Notes under the pieces: model-generated
The model's database searches: none
What the model was told of the DNA's origin: nothing
Seen by the model: only the letters and a program-made list of their open reading frames with translations
Position numbers and translations under genes: made by a program
Shown: positions 22,081-33,700 of the stretch, one piece after another
How the letters are laid out: every line of letters starts with the position of its first letter
How positions within the stretch are numbered: the stretch's first letter is position 1
Assembly (NCBI GenBank): GCA_947579605.1
Contig: OX388322.1
Coordinates: forward strand, 10,168,001-10,232,000
DNA: 64,000 bases
Reading direction: 5' to 3'
DNA from: Athripsodes cinereus
Lineage: Eukaryota > Arthropoda > Insecta > Trichoptera > Leptoceridae

Positions 22081-25000
22081 ATGCGCGCGAGTGATCAATT
22101 GTTTGTGGAATCGAAGAAAATCAGCACTGTTAACCAATACTTTGCGGCTATAATAGGTAAGTACCTAGGTATTTATTTAATTTATGTTATTAGATATACT
22201 TACTCACTTGTGGCTTTTGTGCTACTCAATGCGAGAAAAATTATTTATTTTCATATCTATAAAAGGTACTTAATAACTATACCAAAGTTGGGAATTTTCT
22301 CTCATACGAACTCTGTTCGCTTTTTCCGTTTATCCGCCGTCTGCAGGAAGACACGGAACCGTATCAAATATACACCAAATATCGAATAATAAACGATAAT
22401 GTGTCTATTAGCACTGTATTTAGTTGATTTTTTCTATATGCTGTATATTGGTACTTGATTTTAGTGTAAAAAAACAATCATATTAAATCTTCTGTTATCC
22501 ATTATTTTGAAAAATAAGTATACCTAGGTACTTAACGAGCATTTCGAATTGATTATTACCACTAAAAAGATGCTCTAAAATAATTTATATGAATAGTGTT
22601 TTAGTTAAAATTTATTATTAAGATGATAGAACAATACCTGCTCGTAAGGCTGTAATTATTGTTGTTTATAAGAGAGAATTTCAAAACCTTCGGTAAGTTT
22701 GCTGGTAGCTTAATTGGACAAAGCACACCTCTCAAAAATAATGGGTTGCGGGTTTAAGACCCTAAAAGACAACGTCACTATAGAAAGTGATATTGTGATA
22801 AGCCTTATTTCATAATTATGTTGGATTTGCGTAGGTATGCTCTAAAACTTATGCAAAAAAAACTCCCTTTTTGTAATTATGCAACTCAAAAATATGTGAT
22901 CATATTTTCAGTAAGTATCGGCACATTTTGCTATGGAATCTGTGTCGGTTGGATATCTCCGTCACTGCGGCACCTGCAGGGTGAGTCATCTCCAACAGGA
23001 ACCCCCTTGACAGACAGTGAGGTGAGCTCGGTGGCATCCGTATTTTGTATCGGTGGACTCTTCGGGACATACTTCTTCGGGTATTTAGCGCAAAAACTGG
23101 GGAGACGCTGGTCAGGACTGCTTGTTGGAGTCCCGTTTGTGGTAAGAGTTTTATATTTTACTTTTATAATTTCGGATAATTTAATATTCATTACAATTTA
23201 CCTGCTCGTACAAGTATATATATTGGGTTAGTTGGAAGATATCGCGTCCCTGCGATAAACTCGCCCATTGTGCAAAATATTTGTATATACCATGTTGTAC
23301 CTAATCTCATTCTTTTTGTTTAAATATTTTGTACAATAAAGTTTATTATTAATATTATTATTATATAATCATGAATAATTATTTATCGTACAAACGTTTC
23401 ACAAGAAGCCCTGTCTATTGGTACTGTCTGCAAAGCTGGATACAAACCAAGAAATTTTATTTCTCTTTTTCTTCTCTTACTGTTAATACAGATATATTTA
23501 AAAAAAATTAAACGAGTTGGTACTTGGTTTCATTCTTTGCCTATATTAGTTGTGTCTCTGTTATGTATCTATCACACGGTTATGGATGAAAAAAGAGAAA
23601 ATCATTTTTTCTCTACTAAATGTTTTTTCTACATTAAAATAGAAAATATAATAGAAAAAACATTTGTTTTCTTTTGAATATCACTATGGAATTCTACCAC
23701 CTTAATACTGGCACAGTGAATGGAAGAGAAGGCATTTATTCAGTTGTTCATAACCCCAATCTTGAACGCACCTATTATTAGTACATTGTAGGAAAGTTTT
23801 CATTCGGGCTGACTTTTCTACTAGTGCCGCCGGCCGTGAAAACCTAAGATCATTCATTGCACCTCTTATATCCTAAAAGTTAAGCATTCAAACTTCAAAC
23901 TATGATTACATTGTTATCCTTTACATACACCTAAAATTTATAACCACAATAAAGTACCTAGGTACACCTCATTAAAGAATAAACTTATGATTGAAATAAA
24001 TAAAACAAGCGTTTTATTCTACTATTGATTTATTCGATAAGATAGGCGTCTTTCGTCTTATAAGGATTGACAATGTCCTTATAAGACGAAAGACGTCTCT
24101 CTCATCGAATAAATCAATAGTACAATAAAACGCTTGTTTTATTTATTTCGATATGGAATTCTACTACCTATGTAAACACCGACACAGTGAATAAACTTAT
24201 GATGTTACAGGTTTGTTGGATTCTGAAGTTGACTGTAAAAAGTGTCAATGGATTGATTGCTGCTCGTGTCCTGGCTGGACTAGGGGGAGCTGGTGGTCTT
24301 CTGATAGCCCCACTGTATTGCTTAGAAGTTGGAAATATTTACGTGAGGGGAGCGTTGGGATCTATTGCTGTCCTTGCACTAAACGCGGGTGTTTGCTTCG
24401 CTTACACCGTTGGTGCTTTCCTGCCGTACAACACTGTCCTCTACATCCATCTATCTATACCAGTTATTTACGTTGTCACTTTCTTCTTCATGCCTGAGAC
24501 GCCACCTACGTTAGTGCGGATGGAAAAATATGAGGTTAGTAAATGAGAATCACAAATAGTTATAATTCCTGGTGTATTCTATAAGAATGTAATAATTTCA
24601 ACATCTAGGTTGAGTTAAATTATTCTACGCATTCTTTTTGGATTAAAGTTAAAAAATGATAATACTTGCATATCTGTAATTATTCCAGGAAGCATCCAAG
24701 GCGATAGCTTGGCTGAGAAAAATCCCAGTGGACGATCCAACAACGAAAGGAGTATTGAATAATTTAAAATTAGAAATAGAATTAGCCACTAGCAAGAAAG
24801 AAAAGAAACGGAATATTGACGATTTAGGTAAGAAATTCAAAATTATTTAAGTGGTAAAATTTTGAAAATGGAACGTAGCTCTTTTACGAATTACTATGGT
24901 GCTTCTAATTTTGAATTAAATATTTTAAAATCACAAATTATGACTGCTGTATTTGAATTACAAAATATTTCAAAAAATAAATCTTTAAATTGAAATACTT

Positions 25001-26556
25001 GCTACTAAAGTTTTATGAAGTTAAAACAGACTGTAGAATTTTTGTTTTTTTTCAGAAACTCTAGGAATAACACACGCACCTGAAATGGTAGACATTCCCG
25101 AATGGAAAATATTTAGTAAGTATTTTCAATCAAAAACATTTTACCAATAATGTAAATATTTTACCGATAATCAGTTTGCTCTTACTAATGTTTTTTTTTA
25201 TAGTTAAATCCAAGGCCACGTGGAAAGCCTTTGCTGTGTGTTTCATAATGATCAGTATACAAGGATATGTGGGTATATTCGCCGTGTTGAATTACGCAAG
25301 CGATATATTCGCTGATGCTGGAAGCACCCTTTCGCCAGATGTATCTGCCATTATACTTGCTGTCCTGCAATTAGTTGGATCGTATTTGTCCATTTTATTG
25401 ATGGAAAGATTAGGAAGAAAGGTATGAAACACTTAATATTTAGGTCAAGTTGTTAAAATTCCAGAATTTTCTGAAATGGTGATCTTTTATGCTTCTATAT
25501 ACATATCTGAGAAGAGGAAAATTAAATTAAATTGTACTGTTGAAATTTCTAGTCTGGGGATCTGAGGTAATGTTAAATTTCCGCTACCGATCGCAATTTT
25601 CTCGCCTTCGTGACTCAAACATCTTTCTTATTTTTCTAATTTTATGTTTGATTTTGGTGTATTGGAAATTCGAATTAATTTTATAAAAGTAAATCTACAG
25701 GTCAATTTCTTTTTTTGTACTTCGTTAAAAGATTTCTATAGTAATAAAAATATTTTTTTCCAGATTCTTTTCTCTGTAACGGGCTCTATACTTGGTGTCT
25801 GCTTGGCATCCCTTGGTACATATTTTTACTTCAAAGACCAAGGTGCCGATTTGTCTTCGGTGGAATGGCTACCAGTGTTGGCTCTCTCTGTTGGAATATG
25901 CGCTGATGCCATTGGAGTTGGAACTGTGCCATACGTGATTGTCAATGAAGTATTTATGCTTCAGGTGGGTACCCAAAATAAATGTCTGAATCTGAAAACA
26001 TAATGCTGTGTAAAGAGTACGTATACATGACGTGTTTAGCATTTTTTTATACTTTAAACTGCATTTATTTGAATCCATCTATACGGGTCCAAAAGCAGCA
26101 ATGTGTTGTTTTTAAGTTTGGTTAATAATAATATGCTTCAGATATTAATACATCTAATCCATGCTGGAAAAAATTATAAATTTAATTAAAACCGTTGAAA
26201 CGTTTATATGTATACAGTACTGGATTTTTTTTGTTTTGATTTCATTTTTACATTATCATGATATTTTTCTTTTAATGCAGGTTCGAGAGATAGCAGTGAC
26301 AATAATTGTGTCTTGGGTTTGGGTAACGGAGTTCGTACAGACAGAATTTTACGCACCAGTGGCCAATGTAATTGGATCATCTGGTATATTCTGGGCATTT
26401 GCATCTGTTGGCATATTCGGAACCGTATTCTGTTTGATATTCATGCCCGAAACTAAAGGAAAATCTTTGGATGAAATTTTAAGATATTTCGACAAGAATT
26501 TGCCAAGGAAGCCATCAATACCTACAGTTGCTGCAATTATAGAAGCAAAGAAGTGA
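22081..26556 (+). CDS. MFS sugar transporter, facilitated trehalose transporter Tret1-like
   Basis: Eight coding exons with consistent phases encode 507 residues: 22081-22156, 22912-23141, 24211-24534, 24689-24827, 25056-25115, 25204-25421, 25764-25964 and 26281-26556. All introns are GT-AG. The protein has the twelve-segment sugar transporter layout. TM1 is formed across the first splice (YFAAII joined to VSIGTFCYGICVGW). GRR is at 89-91, ARVLAGLGG at about 120-128, PETPP at 197-201 (usual PESPR), ERLGRK at 344-349, and PETKGKSLDEI at 472-482. Such proteins carry trehalose or hexoses across the plasma membrane by facilitated diffusion. The ATG at 22081 is the first in frame after a probable 5'UTR splice acceptor. 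Length is normal for the family. Which sugar is carried cannot be read from sequence, and PETPP differs from the canonical motif. Confidence 0.93.
22699..22775 (+). mobile_element. tRNA-derived SINE head in transporter intron 1
   Basis: Box A TAGCTTAATTGG (22706-22717) and a box-B-like GGTTTAAGACC (22751-22761, one mismatch to GGTTCRANNCC) stand at tRNA spacing. The A+T-rich arm between them argues for a SINE or tRNA pseudogene rather than a working tRNA. Confidence 0.6.
23224..23365 (+). mobile_element. Jockey-like LINE 3' end in transporter intron 2
   Basis: It begins GGTTAGTTGGAAGATATCGC and ends TTGTACAATAAAGTTTATTA with an (ATT)n tail. This is the reverse complement of the 3'UTR at 63170-63310, so both belong to one family. 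It carries its own AATAAA signal in sense orientation with the host gene. Confidence 0.75.
23590..23730. repeat. foldback-type element in transporter intron 2
   Basis: Self-complementary segments (GAGAAAATCATTTTTTCTC and AATGTTTTTTCTAC against AGAAAAAACATTTG) are followed by TATGGAATTCTACCACC and CACAGTGAA. That tail is shared with the next element and with 18057-18090. Confidence 0.55.
23992..24150. repeat. near-perfect palindromic foldback element in transporter intron 2
   Basis: The arms (AAATAAATAAAACAAGCG and its complement CGCTTGTTTTATTTATTT) pair through to a central ATAAGGATTGACAATGTCCTTAT. It is about 160 bp with very few mismatches. It contains TTGACAATGTCCTTA, the same word that is tandemly repeated at 17916-18020. 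The unique tail TATGGAATTCTACTACC follows. The exon 3 splice acceptor lies only 60 bp downstream. Confidence 0.75.
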
Positions 26557-26780
26557 TCTATAGAATATTTTTTAAATTCAAATGTTTACAAACGGACATT
26601 TTTGTTTTACTACTTTTACGTGTTTATTTGTAAGTAGTGGTGAAACCATGTACAATATGAGCTTTATAAATAATTTTAGAATAATTATTGTACCATACCG
26701 TTTTGATTAAAATATTATTATTGTTGATTATATTTATATACTATGCTAACTATAATAATTTAATTCGTGCAATAAAAAGT
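26557..26780 (+). other. sugar transporter 3'UTR with polyadenylation signal
   Basis: AT-rich 3'UTR after the TGA. AATAAA in GTGCAATAAAAAGT at about 26772 is the best poly(A) signal, placing the transcript end near 26795. Confidence 0.6.
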
Positions 26781-26795
26781 ATATGTGATAATGTT

Positions 26796-27430
26796 ATGAA
26801 AACATAAAACGATGAAATATTTTATTTGTATACTGTGTACCTACTTATTGAAAATTTTGATATTCCTTTATTAATTTTTCCCTTTTCCTTATTAATTTTG
26901 AATATACGTCTCGGGAAACCCAGAGAGGAAACAAAACTCTTCCTCTTGTCAATGAATCACCTCTTCCCGTGGCAATCCTAATGCTTTAATATTATGTATG
27001 TTCATGGGAATGCTTTTCCCATTATTCCTTTGGCTGATATTTTTATAAGTAGATTAATAACAATATGACAATTTAAATAGCATTGTATAGTGAAAATATC
27101 ACTTCAAGGGCGCTTTACAACATCTATGATCAATCTCCACGGCCATCATTAATACATAATATTAATTTTTAAATTGTCGACAGAAAGATAAAATAATGAA
27201 AATACAATACACCAATCATATACCAGGTAGGTAGGTATACCCATCCATTATTATCTTTTTTAAAACAAATCTTCAAATTCCATCTCTTTCCATCTCCGTA
27301 ACACACATTCATCACTTTACTAACATACATCCATTATTGTCTTTTTTCCCTTTTATAGCATTCACATTCGTTCTCATTCATTTCACTTCATTCCAGAAAA
27401 TCTTCATATATTATTATTATCATTGTAGTA
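26796..27430. other. intergenic, no gene seen
   Basis: No recognisable gene. Short AT-rich frames only. Confidence 0.6.
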
Positions 27431-27436
27431 GGTATC

Positions 27437-28690
27437 TTTAAGCAACAACAATCTATTAAGCAACAATGCGGGTTTGTGCCTGGTAAGTCCTGTTCGGACG
27501 CAATTTTCTGTGCCAGATGCGTACTCCAACAGTCGCAAGAGTTCAACTCACCGCTTGCATGTTGCTTCATTGACTACGAAAAAGCTTTTGACAGCCCCCA
27601 CAGACCAACCATATGGAAAATACTGGCCGCGTATGGCATCCCGCCCAAGGTGGTAACCATGATCAAAGCCCTGCATATGGACTCTGAATGTTCTGTCAGA
27701 ACATCAAGTGGTCCAACTGACACCTTCAGGATCACCACTGGAGTCCGGCAGGGCTGTGTATTGGCACCTTTTATCTTTGCCATAATTATGGACTACCTGC
27801 TCAGAAAATCTATTCTGGGCCCTGGCGGTGTGCCTTTATCACAGCGTGAAAACAGTGAGACGTCTGTGGAAGTGCTGTACGACCTTGAATATGCGGATGA
27901 TCTAGCCCTTTTTGATACATCTGTGGACGGATTACAGTGCAACGCTAATGCTCTTTATGAAAATTCTTTGCGCCTTGGCCTTCGTATCAACGCTGGTAAA
28001 ACGGAGTACATATGTAATAGTACATGCACGAGTACTCACACCCCACTAATGGTTGGCAATTCCCAAATATTTCAGGTTAGCAAATTCAGGTACCTGGGAG
28101 CAACCATAACGCCAGAGGGTGATCTCCGGTCGGAATTACCAATCCGCATAGGAGCAGCTAGCGGGGCTTTCAACAACATGAACAAAGTTTGGAAGGCGTC
28201 TGGACTCAGCATCAGGACAAAATGTCGCTTGTTCAATGCGTGCATCATCCCAATCCTATGGCTGCGAGTCTTGGCACTTAACCAAGGCTCAAGAGCGGAA
28301 GATACTAAGCTTTGAAAACAAGTGTCTTAGAAGGATTTTGGATGTCAGATGGTATGAACATGTTACAAATGATGCTGTGCACCGGCGCACCCAGCAGAGA
28401 CCTGTAATCTCCGTAATACAGGAGAGACGATGGTCCTGGCTGGGACATGTTTTGAGAATGCCTAATGATAGTTGGCCAAAAAGAGCACTGTTCTTCCGTC
28501 CGCAGGGGTTCCGTCGGCCCGGGCGTCCCTCTTTCACAATACACCGTTCCTATGACAACGATATCAGAGCGCAAGGAATGTCGTGGAAAGAGGTGACGCA
28601 ATTGGCACAGAGACGCTCTGAATGGAGGAGGCTGGTTTCTGCCCTGTGCTCCCGAGAGGAGCGTTGAGGGCGATGATGATGATGATGAGT
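27437..28690 (+). mobile_element. RTE-like LINE, 5'-truncated, with RT domain and (GATGAT)n tail
   Basis: The first frame (to 28315) carries the reverse transcriptase from GFVPGKSCSDAIF through IDYEKAFDS, TTGVRQGCVLAPFIFAII and EYADDLALF (catalytic YADD), then YLGATITPEGDL. Near 28255 two bases are missing in the codons for a YGCESW motif. The second frame continues with RRWSWLGHVLRMPNDSWPKR and an R/W-rich tail to the stop at 28665-28667. A GATGATGATGATGATGA tail closes the element, as is typical of the RTE clade. The endonuclease and N-terminal half are missing. Confidence 0.9.
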
Positions 28691-30085
28691 AGGTATCTAT
28701 CCATGCGATTTCTTACATTATTCATTCAGCATTTTTTTTTCGTTTTCAACTTATTGCGATGGTTGTCATTGTCATCTTACATCAGAGATAGACTTCAAGC
28801 GGTGTCAGTCGATGGTAATACTTCGTCATTTCGAAGATGCCCATCTGGAGTTCCACAGGGTTCACATTTGGGACCAGTATTGTTTATTTTATACATAAAT
28901 GATATTCAACAGTGTTTCAGATCATCTTATTTCTTGATATATGCTGACGATATCAAAATATATAAAAAAATCAAATGTAACAGGGATTCCGAGCAGCTTC
29001 AGTTCGATTTACAGAATTTATCTCAATATTGCTCAATGAATAGTCTATTTTTGAACGTTAACAAGTTTAGTGCTGTACTATATCTTTCACTCGTCGCAAT
29101 ACTCCTCAAATATTTACTTATATACTATAAATGGCATATCCTTGAATAAGTGTAATGAAGTTAGGGACATAGGTGTAATTCTGGACAGCAAAATGACGTA
29201 TATGGCCCATATTGAAGGGATTGTTGGTAGAGCATTCAGGCAATTGGGATTTATTTTGAGAGTCTCCAAGCCATTTACGTCAGTGAGTACGCTAAAATTA
29301 CTTTTTTATACATATGTTAGAAGCTATTTAGAGTATGCCACGGTTGTTTTGAACCCTCAATACATAACATACACTGAGAGAATTGAGAGGGTCCAGAACA
29401 AATTTCTTAGGACTCTAAATTACAGATGTCGTGTTGCATTTGACAATTACCGTCTTTCAGCCCAATATCACAAAATAATGACTTTAGAAAATAGACGTAC
29501 TGTGGCTGACATGATTTTTTATATAAAATTATGAACAACATTGTTGATTCTGCTGACTTATTATACAGACTTTACTTTAACTGCCCTACACGAACACGAC
29601 GGACTAGAACCACATTAACATTTAAACAACCTTCTTGCACGACTAACTATCTGCAGAGCTCATTCATATACCGAGCATGTAACAATTTCAACTCATTTTT
29701 TAACAATATATTATGTAGATATATTAGATACATCCTTGGAACATTTCAATGACACTATAAAAAGATCCCTGGTGACTTCGGGGTCTCTTGGGGTTTAATC
29801 ATTTGATGCTTTCCTTTCTGCTCCAATTTCCTGTCCCATTCCTTTATTCCCTTCTTGATTAGAGATGATTTATTGCACGTGCTTGAAGCTTTCTTTTTTT
29901 TTCTTGAAATATCTGTTTTTTTTTCTCGTGTTTACTACAAAATGTTAATGTTGCATTAAACTATACCAAATAATTTTACAAACTTTGCTGGTTTATTAAT
30001 TGTAATTATTGATTTGTCTGTGTATTGTCATTTGGGTTATAACTGTTTGTTTGTGAAATAAAATAAAATAAAATAAATAATAAAT
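28691..30085 (+). mobile_element. Jockey-like LINE, 5'-truncated, frameshifted
   Basis: Reverse transcriptase motifs are present: SGVPQGSHLGPVLFILYIND and FLIYADDIKIYKK (YADD). A frameshift near 29070 leads to VRDIGVILDSKMTYMAHIE, FYTYVRSYLEYATVVLNP and RVQNKFLRTLNYR, with a further segment to 29752. A 3'UTR and an (AATAAA)n tail at 30056-30085 follow. The element starts directly at the (GAT)n tail of the RTE-like copy, so it either inserted into that tail or was captured with it. It lies about 700 bp upstream of the KH gene start. Confidence 0.88.
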
Positions 30086-30793
30086 TACTTCACGAACTTC
30101 TTTCTTGCATGTCTTGTATATTTTTTTTCCATTCGCTCTTTTTCAACCATGTCACACTCAGTAAGTCTTTCCATGCATTCTTCTTTTTATCTACAGCTTC
30201 TTTCACATCACTGTCCCATCAAGCATCATTTTCTTGTACCCTACGGTAGCTTCACCGTATACTTCCCTTACCTTATACATACCTAGTCTATGTGAATGCT
30301 ACTTTAAGTCGTAGTAGTTTAGTAAAGTGCACCACTAGAGGGGCAAACGTTTCTCTTTACAAGCATATTGAATGCCTGTGTTTTATTCGTATAGGTATTT
30401 ATTTATTCAGCAAACATATATACACATAATAATTATTATAATATTTATACCATGCAAAAAGTTCGTTCGGGCAATTTCTAATCATAGATTTATATGTACT
30501 AAAGTACGAAGTAATATGATTCTATGTTTCTAATAGAATTGATTGTTCGTTCTTCTTGTGTGCACTGGACCTTATCCGAACCGGAAACTATCTAACATAT
30601 GGCAATAATTCAAATGTTCGTTTTTTTTATAAATTGTCTATGGTTTTAGTTACCAGTTCCACTTTGGTTCCACTTTTTCCGAGTCGCGGTGGTTGTTCGC
30701 CGGTTTCGCAGTCAATTCGTTCGACGTTCAATTTTCTACTGAAAATTGAAAATTTTATACATTAATTTAATTATAACGTGACAAAGTCTTATA
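30086..30793 (+). other. upstream region and 5'UTR of the KH gene
   Basis: Positions 30086-30550 show no gene. Positions 30650-30793 turn GC-richer (GAGTCGCGGTGGTTGTTCGC, TTTCGCAGTCAATTCGTTCG), the usual look of a 5'UTR and core promoter. CAGTCAATTCG is a plausible initiator near 30708. No TATA box was seen. Confidence 0.45.
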
Positions 30794-33700
30794 ATGGCTG
30801 AGAAATACGAGAAGAATGGGTACGGTGGTAGCGATTTCAAAAGAAATGCGCCTCAAGAGCATTCCAAACAAGACCAAGATGGCGACGATAATGCCGCTAC
30901 TAATACAACTATGACTGAAAAAGCCGGCGAATATATGAGGGAATTATTGGGAGAAAAGCTTAAAATCGACCAACAAAAGTATCCGATATCTGTTCGGTTG
31001 ATTGACCAAGGTAAGTTATGTGAAAACAAAATACTTTATTCCTGAAAAACAACTGGTGTTCACGCATTTACAATCAACATGTTCATAAAATAGATATTTC
31101 TGTAGTGTATGTATTGGTACCATATTTAATATTATACATGTGAGAGTGGCGATCCTGGGGAATTTCTCGGAAATAGCTGAATAGTCAAAATGTTCCATAA
31201 ACTGTATTTTTTTGTGGTCTAAGGTTGCTACAAAAACTACTAGAGTAAATATTAAAGAAAGGTGCCTTTTCAAAAAAAAAATCCTACTTATAATCGCGTC
31301 ATAATATATTTTTTCACCCAAGAAATGATAAGATAATGAAATTATTGTCAATAAATGTGCTTTATCGAAAAAAAAAACGTCAGAAGTAACCTAACCTACA
31401 AATCAGGCAAACGTAAATATTTAAATACTTGTGACAAGTCAAAATAAAACCACAATGTTAAACCAGATTGCTATTCTCCAGAAAAAATACTACATTATCT
31501 ACATAAAAATAATCGAAGTTTTGATGCATTCACCTAAACTTAATAAATTCCCTCATTTCAGTCACATGACACTCCTGCCTGTATTTAATTACAGTATGAT
31601 TTTATTTATTTATACTGTTTATATTTACCTTTTCTTATAGCGGAATTAATCTTGATTTAAAACTGTATGTTTTGTGTATTACAGAGGTTGGACGAGTTCA
31701 GACTTTAGGCCGTGTCCCAACTAAAGACCAACGTTATGTTGATGTTTACAGGGAAAAACCAATTAAAGTTACCGTTAAGGTTTTGGTGCCAGTCAAAGAG
31801 CATCCAAAGGTGAGTTCATTCACAATATTGAAAATTGAATTTTGAAATTGAAACATTGTCAAAAAAAAAATACTTCAAGTAAAAAAAATCTAGTTGACTA
31901 TGTTTATTTAAATAAAAAATTTGAATAATTCAGAAAATGTTACTGATTGTGTTCTTATAATATTTATATTTGTTATAGTTCAACTTTGTGGGCAAACTAT
32001 TGGGGCCCAAAGGTAACTCCATGAAGAAACTGCAAGAGGAAACCATGTGCAAGATGGCCGTCTTAGGAAGGGGCTCCATGAAAGACAAGTTAGTCTTACA
32101 AATTCTTATTTTTTTTAGAATGAGAGATATATCTAATGACTTTGCTGCAATAGTCACTACTACTGTAGAATTATTTACTTATTTATTTTATTTGAAAACT
32201 TATTTATTCCACACCTATAATATTGCTAAAAATAAACTCAATTTCTATTCTTGAAAATGAATTAATTGTATTTTTATATTCTGTGTTTAGGAGGAAGGAA
32301 GAAGAACTCCGTAATGCTCTGGATCCCAAGTACGCTCACTTGAGTGATGACTTGCATGTGGAGATTACTGCACTTGGGCCACCTGCCGAGGCTCATGCTC
32401 GCATTGCTTACGCACTGGCTGAGGTAGGCATCATCAATTTATTATTTTTGGCTAAGCTATCTTTCTATTCCTTCTTATTACATCCCTTTATCACAAGGTA
32501 AGCAAAGTAAGTGAACAGAACACCGAGCCAGTCTGCCTTACACACTTCTTTCGCCTTGTCCACATTTGTACAGTGAATTCATTCCTCGTGGATGCCATGC
32601 AATTTCACTTACTTGAGAATCTATCCCATCACAACGTACACTAGTGAATTACCCAGTGGATTCATGAGAATTTAATCCAAAATATTATTTACGAACATCT
32701 GTACATTTTTATTTCACACCATAATTGTCAGAATGTTCATTTGTTATCTGAGCCCGTAGACAATTTGTACTTGGCGATCGCCTACAAACGAATTTTCGTC
32801 AATAACTGCAACAATAACGCATAATTATACGGTACGTGTAGGTAGATTGTCGAAAAGTTCGCCAGTAGACGATCGCTAAGTACAAATTGTCTACGGGCTC
32901 TGAAAATGTACTGATTAGACAACTTATTTTTTAGGTTCGTAAATACCTGATACCTGACAACAATGACATGATAAGACATGAGCAACTGAGAGAACTGCAA
33001 GATCCCAACATTCCACCACATGCTAGGCCCCCACACCATCCTCCCATGGTACCCATTGAGCCACCTTCACTCTCAGCACCACCCAGGGCTATGTTCCGAC
33101 CACCTGTTCCAAGGTTAGTAAATAGGTTATTGTGGTTCATTCTATTGATCAACAATATGTGGTAATTTGTGTGTTTAGAATGGAAATAAATATATTTTCA
33201 TCTTTGGGTTTATGTAGGTATATACTAGTATTTTTCGGCGTAGTTTTATTTCAGTTTTAAACTAATTATACATATTTACAAAACAATTGTATTTACCTTA
33301 TGATGTCTCTACAATAGCACTGCTAGTAAAAATTCATTTACATGAATACACTGTACAGTGAATAAATAAGAAATATAAATCACCTCTACAACAACTCGCA
33401 ACTTTTTAGTCAAGTTAGTATTGATAAATGAGAACATGTTACAACAAGTTTAGGCAGAAGATTTTTGTATTCTTGAAGTGAAAAGACAAACGTTTTCTAC
33501 AAATCAGTCAAGACTCAGAAGATTTGACACAAATGAATAGAGGGCAACATGGGAATAAATATTTTGGTTGTGTTTCTTGTTTTTTTGTGTTCTACTAATT
33601 GTGTTGTTATTTTTTTCTTATTCAATGCATTTTTTATTGTCAAATCTATGCATTTAATGTCAAAATCCAAGTAGATCATTGTTTTATAGACACTGAGTTC

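Noticed and set aside
22818..23231. ATG at 22818 as the transporter start
   Set aside because: The residues before the acceptor at 22911 do not fit TM1. Joining 22081-22156 to 22912 restores the family sequence with correct phase.
31016..31351. 111-codon minus-strand frame in KH gene intron 1
   Set aside because: Intronic, AT-rich, no domain, and opposite to a well-supported gene.
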